From the NCBI RefSeq assembly GCF_963677565.1, contig NZ_OY781981.1:3402001-3466000 (forward strand): 64,000 bases of DNA. The letters run 5' to 3'. The notes under the pieces were generated by a model that had not been told where the DNA came from, made no database searches, and was given only the letters and a program-made list of their open reading frames with translations. Positions 34,472 through 42,911 of the stretch are shown in pieces (position 1 is the stretch's first letter; every line of letters begins with the position of its first letter). The translations under genes were made by a program, and so were the position numbers. Source of the DNA: an uncultured Draconibacterium sp. Lineage in GTDB: Bacteria > Bacteroidota > Bacteroidia > Bacteroidales > Prolixibacteraceae.

Positions 34472-35206
34472 ATGAATGAAACTACTTTAACGAAAATGAA
34501 GCAGATAAAGCTCTATGGAATGCATGGAGCTTTTCGTACTGCTATTGAAACAGGCAAAACAAACGATTACACTTTAGATCAGTTTGTATCGATGCTGGTT
34601 GATGCCGAATGGGACGACCGACAGAACCGCAAGATTGAAAGGGGGATTAAAAACGCCCGGTTCCATTACAAAGCATCAATCGAAAACATTATTTACGATG
34701 AAATGAGGAACATTGACCGGAACAGTATTCTACGGCTGGCAGAATGCGATTATATCGAAAAATGTGAAAATATACTGATTACAGGAAGCACCGGTGTAGG
34801 GAAAAGCTACCTGGCAACAGCTTTGGGCTACCAGGCTTGTATCGAGGGGTACAGGGTGATGTATTTTAATGCCAATAAAATGTTTGCGAAACTAAAAATG
34901 GCGAAAGCCGATGGTTCTTACCTGAAAGAACTGGCTAAAATAGAGCGCCAACACCTGGTTATTATCGACGATTTTGGGCTGCAACCGCTTGATAACCCCA
35001 ACCGGCTTGCTTTGCTTGAGATTATTGAAGACAGGCAAAATATAGGTTCTTTGATTGTAACCTCACAAATACCTATTGCTGGCTGGTATTCTGTTATCGG
35101 AGAAAAAACCATTGCCGATGCTATACTCGACCGGTTAATCCATCAATCCAACAGGATAGAACTAAGAGGTGAATCAATGAGAAGAAAACGTAAAAAAGAA
35201 GAGTAA
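34472..35206 (+). CDS. istB: IS21-family helper ATPase IstB
   Basis: The 244-aa AAA+ ATPase has Walker A (GSTGVGKSYLA), Walker B (LVIIDDFG) and sensor motifs (LIVTSQIPIAGW), as in the DnaC-like IstB family. It assembles on target DNA and activates IstA. The length is normal for the family. Confidence 0.95.
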   Translation: MNETTLTKMKQIKLYGMHGAFRTAIETGKTNDYTLDQFVSMLVDAEWDDRQNRKIERGIKNARFHYKASIENIIYDEMRNIDRNSILRLAECDYIEKCENILITGSTGVGKSYLATALGYQACIEGYRVMYFNANKMFAKLKMAKADGSYLKELAKIERQHLVIIDDFGLQPLDNPNRLALLEIIEDRQNIGSLIVTSQIPIAGWYSVIGEKTIADAILDRLIHQSNRIELRGESMRRKRKKEE

Positions 35207-35330
35207 TTATTTTTGTTAAATTTGATTCAAAATAACACTGAAAATGTTCTTTTCGTTTTGGGAAAATCGGGGGTGGTCAATTTACTCCGGAAACGGTGGT
35301 CACATTAGCCCGGAATCAGGTGGTCAGTTT

Positions 35331-35399
35331 AAGCGGATTTTCCACATAGGATGCAAAACTTTCGTTAATTCCATAAATCTCTGTTTTAAAATTATGCAT
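35331..35399 (-). pseudogene. 23-codon gene start left of an attC, cut by IS21
   Basis: An ATG that overlaps the attC core (the CAT of GCATAAC) opens a frame reading MHNFKTEIYGINESFASYVE and then NPL before entering IS21, where it stops after four more codons. It is the head of a cassette gene whose body is gone. It may belong to a different gene from the AlbA-like remnant at 31960-32742, because the cassette ends do not match. Family unknown. Confidence 0.6.
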
Positions 35400-35525
35400 A
35401 ACGGTTACTTGTAAGTTGTCGTTGCGGATTTCGGAGCTCGTTCCTGTCCGGCAGGACGGAACGATGTTGCGAGAATCCAGCATACGACACACCACGAACC
35501 CCGCAATGCAATTTACAATTTGTTA
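35399..35525 (-). repeat. attC-like site D (127 bp)
   Basis: On the minus strand it starts GTTTGCTAACAAATTG and ends AACCGTTATGCAT. The body is nearly identical to A and G, including the GC-rich central hairpin. It is the attC of the two-gene cassette: GTTTGCTAAC mirrors that cassette's start GTTAGCAAAC over 10 bp. Confidence 0.85.
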
Positions 35526-36223
35526 GCAAACGTTTTTAATTTTTCCTTTATACTCTTTTTGTCTGAGTTATTACTATTCAATAAACATCCTTCGCAAGGC
35601 TCAAGATTTGTATTTTTATTAAAAATATCGGTGTATTCAATGCGATAATAAATATTAGCCTTTTGTTTATTAAATTCCTCAATAATTTCATCAAAGTTGC
35701 TTGGGAATCTCTCTCTTGTTGCTTCCCAAATCATTTTTGTACCATCTTTTTCAAGATAATATGGTAATCCTTCATGGAAATTATATTTGTGAACACCCTC
35801 GATGGTGTCATCATCAAATATTAGAACATCGTGTAGGCTTCTTTTTGTAACCGAATTTTTTTTGGGTTCATTAATTTTTATGAATGAAGTATTTTTAATA
35901 ATTGCAGTACCTAATCCAAAATTTTTAATTTTAATTACCGACCTATCCTTTACTTTTAGCTGAGTTAAAGCGAGTAATGGTTTTACATTTGCTCTTGCAA
36001 CCCTTTTTGAATGAAAATAACCAATCAAAGATAAAACGATTGCAGCAAGAGCAATAAGAGTGCTTGGACTCCAGATTTCTTCAAAAAGAGTTTTATGCTC
36101 GTTCTCCAGTATAATTTTCAGATGATTGCTAACCTGAACAGTGTCATTTTGAATCGCATGAATCTCTTGAATTAACGAATCAAGTAGTGTGTTTTGTGCC
36201 ATAAGGATTAGTTTAGTTGTCAT
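35513..36223 (-). CDS. Membrane-anchored protein of unknown function (second gene of a two-gene cassette)
   Basis: The 236-aa protein has an N-terminal amphipathic region, one clear membrane helix (STLIALAAIVLSLIGYF, about 53-69) and a C-terminal soluble domain with a beta-rich first half. I do not recognise a family. The ATG overlaps the stop of the upstream gene (ATGA), so the pair is translationally coupled and likely works together. The last codons (FANKL) and the stop are supplied by the first bases of attC site D, so recombination at the site would not change the protein. Confidence 0.75.
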   Translation of the reverse strand: MTTKLILMAQNTLLDSLIQEIHAIQNDTVQVSNHLKIILENEHKTLFEEIWSPSTLIALAAIVLSLIGYFHSKRVARANVKPLLALTQLKVKDRSVIKIKNFGLGTAIIKNTSFIKINEPKKNSVTKRSLHDVLIFDDDTIEGVHKYNFHEGLPYYLEKDGTKMIWEATRERFPSNFDEIIEEFNKQKANIYYRIEYTDIFNKNTNLEPCEGCLLNSNNSDKKSIKEKLKTFANKL

Positions 36224-37104
36224 TTAACGTTTTTATTTTTTAAGTTAAACCAAATATCTACAATTACTTTTTCTTTTTCACTAAGCTTTTCAAATTCAAT
36301 TTTAGCACCGTCAAATAACTTAGTAATATTTACAATTAATTTTGATGTCAAAATTAGATTGATAATAAGTATTAATGAACTGTCTTCTGTGAATGACTTT
36401 TTAATATTATAAGTTGTATTATATTGTCTGTCGCTTATATGTTCTGCGTGGGCATAGTTAGAGTATAATTGCCACATCTGGTTAAATCCAGCTTTTGATA
36501 GACCACTTGATTCAAAAAGGTTCTTGGAACTTGTTAGTTTCGGAAATCGAGGTTTTAAATATTCTTTTTTTTCTTTTTCAGAAGCGCAGCAATAAATTGA
36601 GTTTTTCTTAATATTTTCAAGAGCTTGATTTAATTCCTTCTGTATTTTTAATCTATTCTCTCTGGCTATTTGAGTATCAAAATTGATTTTGAATCCCATT
36701 TGTTTTTGTAAAGCATGAACTTTATAAATATCATAACGAAAATCCTTTTCTTCTTCAGAGACATTTTCAAAAAACAAATAATGCATAATTAAATATGATT
36801 CGATTTGCATTCTTGTCAAAGATTTAAAGGAAAAGATATCCGGAATTATTACATCGTTACCTAAGAGTCTGAATCGATTGCCTTTAATTAATTGTATTAT
36901 ACTTTGATTTGCTAAACCAAAACGAAAATATTTTCCTTCAAGTTCTCTTAGATGATATGCTGGCTTTACTTTGTAATCAAATAAGCTTTGAGTTAGCTTA
37001 AATAAACTGTCTGTCAATAATTCCAAATGATTTATCCCTTTAGATAAGTCATTGTTAAATTGAAATTCAACAACCTCTTGTAGATATTCAAGTTTCTTGC
37101 TCAT
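36220..37104 (-). CDS. Hypothetical helical protein (first gene of a two-gene cassette)
   Basis: The 294-aa protein is mostly helical. The block MWQLYSNYAHAEHIS in its second half recalls the conserved Y/H motif of DUF5677-like proteins, but the match is weak and no function follows. Its start is 15 nt from the attC E crossover, so it has no promoter of its own. It overlaps the next gene by 4 nt. It is AT-rich compared with genes outside the array. Confidence 0.7.
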   Translation of the reverse strand: MSKKLEYLQEVVEFQFNNDLSKGINHLELLTDSLFKLTQSLFDYKVKPAYHLRELEGKYFRFGLANQSIIQLIKGNRFRLLGNDVIIPDIFSFKSLTRMQIESYLIMHYLFFENVSEEEKDFRYDIYKVHALQKQMGFKINFDTQIARENRLKIQKELNQALENIKKNSIYCCASEKEKKEYLKPRFPKLTSSKNLFESSGLSKAGFNQMWQLYSNYAHAEHISDRQYNTTYNIKKSFTEDSSLILIINLILTSKLIVNITKLFDGAKIEFEKLSEKEKVIVDIWFNLKNKNVK

Positions 37105-37116
37105 TTAAATGTTTGC

Positions 37117-37243
37117 TAACGGTCACTTGTAAGTTGTCGTTGCGGATTTCGGAGCGCGTTCCTGTCCGATAGGACGGAACTGCGAAACGAGAATCCAGCG
37201 AACGACACCGCACGAACCCCGCAATGCAATTTACAATTTGTTA
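37117..37243 (-). repeat. attC-like site E (127 bp)
   Basis: On the minus strand it starts GCAACTAACAAATTG and ends GACCGTTAGCAAAC. Its outer thirds equal those of D and G, while the centre differs (GCGCGTTCC and GATA loop) with matching changes on both sides of the hairpin, so pairing is kept. It is the attC of the esterase-like cassette, matching its start over 9 bp. Confidence 0.85.
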
Positions 37244-37254
37244 GTTGCTGTAAT

Positions 37255-38040
37255 TTATTCATTTGTCTTGTTAAACAAAAAGTTTAGACCATGAGTATAA
37301 TTTGTTAAAATCCTGGAAATAAATATTGAATCGTTATTCTCAACATAATCCCAAGTAAAATTGCTGTTTTGCATATTCTTTAGTTTAGTTAAAAATGTCA
37401 AAGTAGCATTGTCCTTTCCTTCAGTCATGTTTCCTGTCAAATAGTAGGAAACTTTAGTCTCCCCAATTTTTTCAAACGTTTTATCTCCATTTATTTCTTT
37501 CTCCATCACCTCAAAATTTGGTATGTCAGAAATATAACTGTCAAATAAGTCTGGTTTCGATAACATTACAAATGTTGAGAACATGCCAGAAAATCCTTTT
37601 CCCCATAAAATTTTCTTTGATATTTTATATTTTGATTGCAGAAATGGAAAGAGTTCTTTCTCATAGAACGAAATAGTTTTTCCTCCATTTATTTTTTCTG
37701 AATCATTGTCAATAATTGGAGAATACTCTTCTGGTACATTCGTTGTCATTGGACAGACCACAATGCACCACGGAATTGTCTGGTTATATGCCATTATCTC
37801 AGTTGTACTTGAAAGAGGTTTGAATGCCATAAAGTCGGTTAAAACTATCAATGGATACTCTTTATTTTTGTCGAATTTGAATGGAAGGTGTATGAAAACG
37901 GTCTTTGTCTGATTTAGAAACTCAGATTCAATTTTTGTCGAATACCCTAGTGTCGTGAAAAGTGAGTCTCGATTTTGTTGTCCGAATGATATTTGAGAAA
38001 TCAGAATCAGGATTATCAGAAGGAATTTAGTTTTTTTCAT
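37255..38040 (-). CDS. Esterase-like alpha/beta-hydrolase fold protein, exported, nucleophile apparently lost (cassette)
   Basis: The 261-aa protein has a signal peptide (MKKTKFLLIILILISQISFGQ). The rest follows the putative esterase (PF00756) fold of Bacteroidota: KEYPLIVLTDFMAF early, then the nucleophile elbow and a C-terminal His in NYTHGLNF. Where the family has GHSFGG the sequence reads GKGFSG, so the nucleophile Ser position is Gly. The neighbouring Ser (FSG) is two residues late. It may be inactive, a binding protein, or use another residue. Its cassette ends match over 9 bp. Confidence 0.75.
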   Translation of the reverse strand: MKKTKFLLIILILISQISFGQQNRDSLFTTLGYSTKIESEFLNQTKTVFIHLPFKFDKNKEYPLIVLTDFMAFKPLSSTTEIMAYNQTIPWCIVVCPMTTNVPEEYSPIIDNDSEKINGGKTISFYEKELFPFLQSKYKISKKILWGKGFSGMFSTFVMLSKPDLFDSYISDIPNFEVMEKEINGDKTFEKIGETKVSYYLTGNMTEGKDNATLTFLTKLKNMQNSNFTWDYVENNDSIFISRILTNYTHGLNFLFNKTNE

Positions 38041-38091
38041 AGTTTCTGGTTTTTAATAGTATTGCTGATTTGCCGGTTTCATTATTGCAAC

Positions 38092-38281
38092 TAACGTAGA
38101 GTATAAGAAACGTAAGTGATTTCGAAGCTCTTACCTGTCAAGTTGCACTGAGCCAAATTTGCGTTTTGACACAAATTTAGAAATTCAAAACAAGCCGTCA
38201 AATCGCAGATTTGGCGGAGCTGATTAAATGCTCGAAAGCTTCGTAAACCACTGAACCACTTATGTTTTTTATACATTGTTA
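38092..38281 (-). repeat. attC-like site F (190 bp, long variant)
   Basis: On the minus strand it starts GGGCATAACAATG and ends CTACGTTAGTTGC. The outer arms pair well (GTATAAGAAACGTAAGTG against CACTTATGTTTTTTATAC), and an inner stem CGAAGC/GCTTCG closes a longer, AT-rich centre of its own. It is the attC of the AAA_13 cassette and mirrors that cassette's start over 9 bp. Confidence 0.8.
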
Positions 38282-38295
38282 TGCCCTGGCTTTTG

Positions 38296-40497
38296 TTAGT
38301 TCATCATCATATTATAGTGTTCAAGATGTCCAGTCTCTTTAAATATAGACTTAAACACTTCAAAATATATTTCAATTACATCATCCTGTTGTTCAACAAA
38401 CAAGTCATCTGGAATTGTATGAGACCCTTCATTTATCCAACTAATCAAAGACCTACAAATTTCCTTTTCTTGGGGATTTTCAAATTTATTAATCAAATCA
38501 TCGTCTCCATATTTACCCAGAATCTTAAAATAATTTTCTACTATTCGTCGCATCGTATTCTGAATTGTTATGCACGACCTATCATCTCTGTCTTTTAATT
38601 CTCTCCACAATAATTCATAGGAATTTTGAATAGGATTTTTTGTTTCGTAATTCTGAATAGTTGATGTTTGGTCTAACCTTCTTAAAATCCAATAATTTGT
38701 TTTACCACATTCCTTGGTTCTACCATCAATGAATGATACTTCCTTGTGAAAATACACGTTATGGGTAAATAAAATAACCTGATAAATATTAGATGATTCC
38801 GCTTTTACTGTTTTAATAATTTCTTTAACCAAAGTACTTACAACAAATAAAACATTGCTATCAAGGCTTGAAATCGGGTCATCAATTATTAAAACTCTAT
38901 CGTCTGTAATTGTAGTTTCATCTGTACTTCCTTTTGCTAATTGTAGAAAATATAAAAATGTAATGAATGTAACCTCTCCTTCACTCAAAGTTGATTCTGC
39001 TAATTCACCGTCCTCTCGTTGAATTTGGTACTGATTTACTCCAATTTTTGAAGGAACAATTTCGAAATTTTTGAATCCAAACGATTTTAGCGTTTTATTA
39101 ATTTCATCAATTGAAGGTTGTATGCTGGTTATATTCTTTGTTAATTCCTTAACCTCTTTATCAAGTTTTAGATAATCTTGCAGTAGTTTTTCTCTATCCT
39201 TTGCTAAACTTTCAAGCCCTTTTTGAAGACCATTATAGTTTTTCACAAAGTTTTGAATTGAGACTTTGAAATCTTCAATTAAGTAACGCCAAACCTGAGA
39301 AATTAATTTAGCTTTTTCTGTAGTAAAATTCTCGACAATTTCATTGTGTTTCTTTATTTCCTTGTTGGCATTTACAACAATTGTAACAATTTCTTGAAGC
39401 TGTTCGGATGTGTTTTTTAGTGTAAAATCCCTACTTGGTTCTTTGATTTTATTAGAAATGATTTCCTTATTTGTTGAAAATTGACTTTCAATTGTCCTTA
39501 ATCGTGAACTATATTTATCAATGTCAAGTTTTGAATTCTGATTTACTTTTTCATTTTGCTCAATGATTTGCAATTCGTTAAGAATGTTTTCTGAAACTCT
39601 TAAATACTCCTCACTATTTTCACTGACCAATTTTGTGTCAGCCATAAAACTTTCATCAAAATAATCTTCCAACTGTTTTTTGAAATCATTGGTTATAGTA
39701 GGCTGTTGACAAAATGGACAAGTATCAATTCCCTCTTGAATATACTTTCTCCCTTCGTTTATCCAGTCGTTAATATTTAATTTCTGTATTAGTTTTGCTA
39801 TATCAATATCGGACTTTCCGATTATTTTTTTATTCCAAATTCCTTTTAACTCAATCTCTGTCAATGTCGAAAAATCAATTACTTGAATCGGTGAAAGATT
39901 CTCAGGAGTTTTCCCAAAAATAGTTTTAGCTTTTTCAATTAACTCTTCATGTGTCTTTATATCGGCTGAGTTACTTTCATATTCTTGGAGCAATCTTGTA
40001 AGGAAAGTTCTTTTTTGCAAATAGCCTTTAAATGCCTCTTTAAAATTTAATTCATGTTTTTTATAAAGTGCTTGCCAAACTTCCTCTCTAAATTCTTCCT
40101 CAAGTTCTTCTTTCTTCTTTGTTTGAGCTTCAATTGTTTCTTTCTTCTGAACTCCTTTGGCTTTTAATTCCTTTAAATCTTGTTGTTTGTTTTCTATTTC
40201 TTCGGCTTCTTCTTTTGTTGCTTGCCCTAAAGTAAATACACCATCAATGGTTCCCTTTCCAAAATTCCTATCCCGGAAATCTTTGTTGTAAACTAATGTT
40301 TTAACTGGAGTATCATTTTTCCATTTTAGGTTACAATCTTTAAATAAATCCTTGTCAGGTTCATGTATAAATTTAGATATTGTAGTCTTTCCGCTGCCAT
40401 TTACACCATAGATAAAATTCACTTTTTTCAAGTCCGATATTTCAATACCTGAATCATCGAAAGTTGCAATATTCCTTATGTCAATTTTTTCAATCAT
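38296..40497 (-). CDS. AAA_13 family ATPase with zinc hook, RloC/PrrC-like (cassette)
   Basis: The 733-aa SMC/Rad50-like ATPase has Walker A GVNGSGKTTISK (31-42), two long coiled coils (about 95-190 and 275-470) around a zinc-hook CPFC (Cys260-Cys263), and the head's second half with signature-like ESTLSEGEVTFITF and Walker B RVLIIDDPISSLDSN. The C-terminal tail (about 600-733) contains TMRRIVENYF and EGSHTIPDD. In RloC and PrrC this region holds an Arg/Glu/His anticodon nuclease; I cannot confirm that triad. A phage-defence function is likely by family. Its cassette ends match over 9 bp. Confidence 0.8.
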   Translation of the reverse strand: MIEKIDIRNIATFDDSGIEISDLKKVNFIYGVNGSGKTTISKFIHEPDKDLFKDCNLKWKNDTPVKTLVYNKDFRDRNFGKGTIDGVFTLGQATKEEAEEIENKQQDLKELKAKGVQKKETIEAQTKKKEELEEEFREEVWQALYKKHELNFKEAFKGYLQKRTFLTRLLQEYESNSADIKTHEELIEKAKTIFGKTPENLSPIQVIDFSTLTEIELKGIWNKKIIGKSDIDIAKLIQKLNINDWINEGRKYIQEGIDTCPFCQQPTITNDFKKQLEDYFDESFMADTKLVSENSEEYLRVSENILNELQIIEQNEKVNQNSKLDIDKYSSRLRTIESQFSTNKEIISNKIKEPSRDFTLKNTSEQLQEIVTIVVNANKEIKKHNEIVENFTTEKAKLISQVWRYLIEDFKVSIQNFVKNYNGLQKGLESLAKDREKLLQDYLKLDKEVKELTKNITSIQPSIDEINKTLKSFGFKNFEIVPSKIGVNQYQIQREDGELAESTLSEGEVTFITFLYFLQLAKGSTDETTITDDRVLIIDDPISSLDSNVLFVVSTLVKEIIKTVKAESSNIYQVILFTHNVYFHKEVSFIDGRTKECGKTNYWILRRLDQTSTIQNYETKNPIQNSYELLWRELKDRDDRSCITIQNTMRRIVENYFKILGKYGDDDLINKFENPQEKEICRSLISWINEGSHTIPDDLFVEQQDDVIEIYFEVFKSIFKETGHLEHYNMMMN

Positions 40498-40529
40498 GTT
40501 CTATGCAGTTCGTTTCTTAAGCTTGGGCA

Positions 40530-40656
40530 TAACGGTCACTTGTAAGTTGTCGTTGCGGATTTCGGAGCTCGTTCCTGTCCGGCAGGACGGAACGATGTTG
40601 CGAGAATCCAGCTTACAACACACCACGAACCCCGCAATGCAATTTACAATTTGTTA
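40530..40656 (-). repeat. attC-like site G (127 bp)
   Basis: On the minus strand it starts GGCTATAACAAATTG and ends GACCGTTATGCCC, strikingly like the TATAACAAA...CGTTATGC ends of Vibrio VCR sites. It differs from D at only a few positions. It is the attC of the T9SS propeller cassette, matching its start over 9 bp. Confidence 0.87.
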
Positions 40657-40663
40657 TAGCCAG

Positions 40664-42748
40664 TTATTTTATTTTCAATATTTTAGAAATATAAATTTCG
40701 TTTTTAAGTGATTTAATTTTAATAATATAAAGTCCAGCTGGAATATTTTTGATATTTAATTTGTTTTCATTAATCTCGGAAGCATAAATTACAGTTCCAG
40801 TAATATCAATAAATTCAATTGTTTCTCCAATATCATTTTGTGGTAATTTAAAATAAATCAAGTCTGTTGTTGGATTTGGGTAGGCTATAAAATTTTCAAC
40901 TTCTTCTACAGGTATGTCAGGTAGTTGCAAATCTGAAATATCTTGTTTCCAAACTCCATAATTATTTGTTCCAAAATAAAGTATGTTTGCATCAAGTAAT
41001 AATGCTCCACTCCAATAGTAGTTCGGCAACTTGGGTAATCCTTGATTAATATTCGACCATGTTTTACCTTGATTATTTGAAGCATAAACGCTGTCGGGTG
41101 TACATAAAAAGAAATAATTTTCGTTTGAAGTAAAGTCGTTTATACTCGTGGATAACCCGGGACTATTTTTCGGTAATCCTTTTCCACTATACTCCCATGT
41201 TTTACTATTGTTTTCTAATCGGAATAAATATGAAAATTCTAATGCAGCGAACAAAACCCCTTGACATTCTCCAAGTTTATAAACTCGCTCATTTGGTAAT
41301 CCATCATTGATAAATTCCCAGTTCAATCCAAAATCTGAAGTTTTTATAATTTCCCGGTTTCCGCAAGCTGCAATGTAAATCTCATTTCCTACAAAAAGTG
41401 CATCATCATAATTGTTACAAACCAATCCAGAAGGGGGGCTAATATTCTTCCATGTTGTACCTTTATCTTCTGATAAAAAAACATATACATTTCCAACTGC
41501 AATAACTTTGTTTCCACTGGCTTTTAATTTGAATGTTGTATGGTCGTATATTAAATCGGTTTTGTTTTGCCAGGAACTTCCGTTATCTGAAGTAATATAG
41601 GTCAGGTTCTTTTGTGGTACATATTCAGGACTGTTAGCAACAAAAAGCAAGGTGTTGTCTAAGTCTACAATATTCCAAACAATTCCCATTGAAATTGATT
41701 CAGTAGAGTTGCCCCAGCTTAAACCTTTATTTTTTGTTATCGAGACATTATTAAAATCAATTGCTGCAATGCATGAATCGTTTTTTTCTAAGTCAAGAAT
41801 ATGGGAACAAATAATATGTCGGGACACGTTTTGCCAGTTCGTAATATCTCTGAATACGCCATCCTCGTTGGCTAAAAAGAATTGATTCTTATGTTTTGTG
41901 ATGCTTGATGTTGACAAACTTTTTAAACCAGTATTTTTTGCTGTCCAATCAATCCCATTGTTGTTTGAAACATAAATTCCTTCAAGCTTTGTTAATGCAA
42001 AAATTGAATCATTAATAGCAATTAATTTATTTATTCTGTCATCAGATGAAAATGTATTCGATAATTGCCAAGTTGTTCCGTTATTAACAGATTTGTAGAT
42101 TTTATTTTCTTTTGCAATAAACACAATGCTATCCTTACAAAGTATTGCATTCACTTTTATATTGTCCAAATTATTGTTAACGACCGACCAATTAAGATTC
42201 GTTTTAAGAGTTCTGTAAATTCCCTCTTTTGTTCCTGCAAAAATATATTGTTCGTTCCCGTCTATCGCAAATAAATCATAGGTATAAAAAATACCTGACG
42301 TTTCGTAGTATATTTCACTGGGAAGACCATCATTAAATTTGTTCCAATTTTTACCATTATTAGAATAGTAAAATCCTCCATCTTCCAACGCAGCATAAAT
42401 ATTTTGGTCATCCGTATAAAAACCAGAAGTTTTACCTTTTTTATATAAAGAATAACTTTCTATCCAATCTTCATTGATTTGTAAAACCTTCCGAATACTT
42501 TCTCCTCCAAGATAAAGTTCATTTTTAAAAATTGTGTGCGTGTTAAAATTTGCAGGATTTACCGGAGACCAAGAATCTCCTTCGTCTGTTGAAATGAAAG
42601 TTCCGCAAGGAGCAGAAGCAATTAATGCTGAATCATAGGATGCAATGTCAGACATACTGATATTTGTAATAGGACCTTCAGTTTGTTGCCATTGACAAAA
42701 TGAATTAATCGAGATTAGTAGAAAAAATATGATTGAGGTTATTCTCAT
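40664..42748 (-). CDS. Secreted sortilin/BNR-like beta-propeller with T9SS sorting domain (cassette)
   Basis: The 694-aa protein has a signal peptide (MRITSIIFFLLISINSFCQ), then about a dozen repeats with the sortilin/BNR pattern S.D.G.TW (for example STDEGDSWSPV, SVNNGTTWQLS, SEDKGTTWKNI), forming one or two beta-propellers. A C-terminal T9SS type A sorting domain starts at FIAYPNPTTDLIYFKLPQN. It should be secreted and surface-attached. The role is unknown; such propellers bind proteins or glycans. It sits alone in a cassette of about 2.2 kb whose ends match over 9 bp, and the leader is 24 nt. Confidence 0.85.
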   Translation of the reverse strand: MRITSIIFFLLISINSFCQWQQTEGPITNISMSDIASYDSALIASAPCGTFISTDEGDSWSPVNPANFNTHTIFKNELYLGGESIRKVLQINEDWIESYSLYKKGKTSGFYTDDQNIYAALEDGGFYYSNNGKNWNKFNDGLPSEIYYETSGIFYTYDLFAIDGNEQYIFAGTKEGIYRTLKTNLNWSVVNNNLDNIKVNAILCKDSIVFIAKENKIYKSVNNGTTWQLSNTFSSDDRINKLIAINDSIFALTKLEGIYVSNNNGIDWTAKNTGLKSLSTSSITKHKNQFFLANEDGVFRDITNWQNVSRHIICSHILDLEKNDSCIAAIDFNNVSITKNKGLSWGNSTESISMGIVWNIVDLDNTLLFVANSPEYVPQKNLTYITSDNGSSWQNKTDLIYDHTTFKLKASGNKVIAVGNVYVFLSEDKGTTWKNISPPSGLVCNNYDDALFVGNEIYIAACGNREIIKTSDFGLNWEFINDGLPNERVYKLGECQGVLFAALEFSYLFRLENNSKTWEYSGKGLPKNSPGLSTSINDFTSNENYFFLCTPDSVYASNNQGKTWSNINQGLPKLPNYYWSGALLLDANILYFGTNNYGVWKQDISDLQLPDIPVEEVENFIAYPNPTTDLIYFKLPQNDIGETIEFIDITGTVIYASEINENKLNIKNIPAGLYIIKIKSLKNEIYISKILKIK

Positions 42749-42769
42749 TTCTTTTTTTATAATTGGCTA

Positions 42770-42894
42770 TAACGGTCACCTGTATGTGGCGTAGCCGATT
42801 TCGGGCTACTTTCCTGTCAAGCCGAGATGAAGTGGATGCGGGAAATGAACCTACAATTACCCACAAAACCGGCTATGACATATACAGATTGTTG
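42770..42894 (-). repeat. attC-like site H (125 bp)
   Basis: On the minus strand it starts TACCGCCAACAATCTG and ends GACCGTTATAGCC. Outer arms pair through TGTATGTG / CATATACA, and GTAGCCG pairs with CGGCTAT further in. It shares its outer pattern with site B. It is the attC of the first cassette, whose start GTTGGCGGTA mirrors it over 10 bp. Confidence 0.85.
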
Positions 42895-42911
42895 GCGGTA
42901 CGTGCTTTTAT

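Larger units (their letters stand above)
32743..35330 (+). mobile_element. IS21-family insertion sequence
   Basis: The ends are inverted repeats. The left end begins AAACTGACCACCTGATT and the right end, read inwards, begins the same, with one mismatch in 36 nt. The outermost TG/CA pair is at 32747/35326. Further TGACCACC copies are spaced inside both ends (five left, three right), typical multiple IstA-binding sites. istA and istB are intact and 12 nt apart. No target duplication is seen, and the two flanks come from different genes, so a deletion accompanied or followed insertion. Confidence 0.92.

Noticed and set aside
27485..42894. Reading the regularly spaced palindromes as a CRISPR array
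   Set aside because: Repeat units are about 125 bp, the intervals are whole genes of 1-2.5 kb, the units are not identical, and no cas genes are present.
27485..42894. Reading the palindromes as dispersed REP/MITE elements
   Set aside because: Each gene's two ends match over 9-10 bp in a cassette-specific way and all sites share one orientation. Dispersed repeats would not show a per-gene paired-end match.
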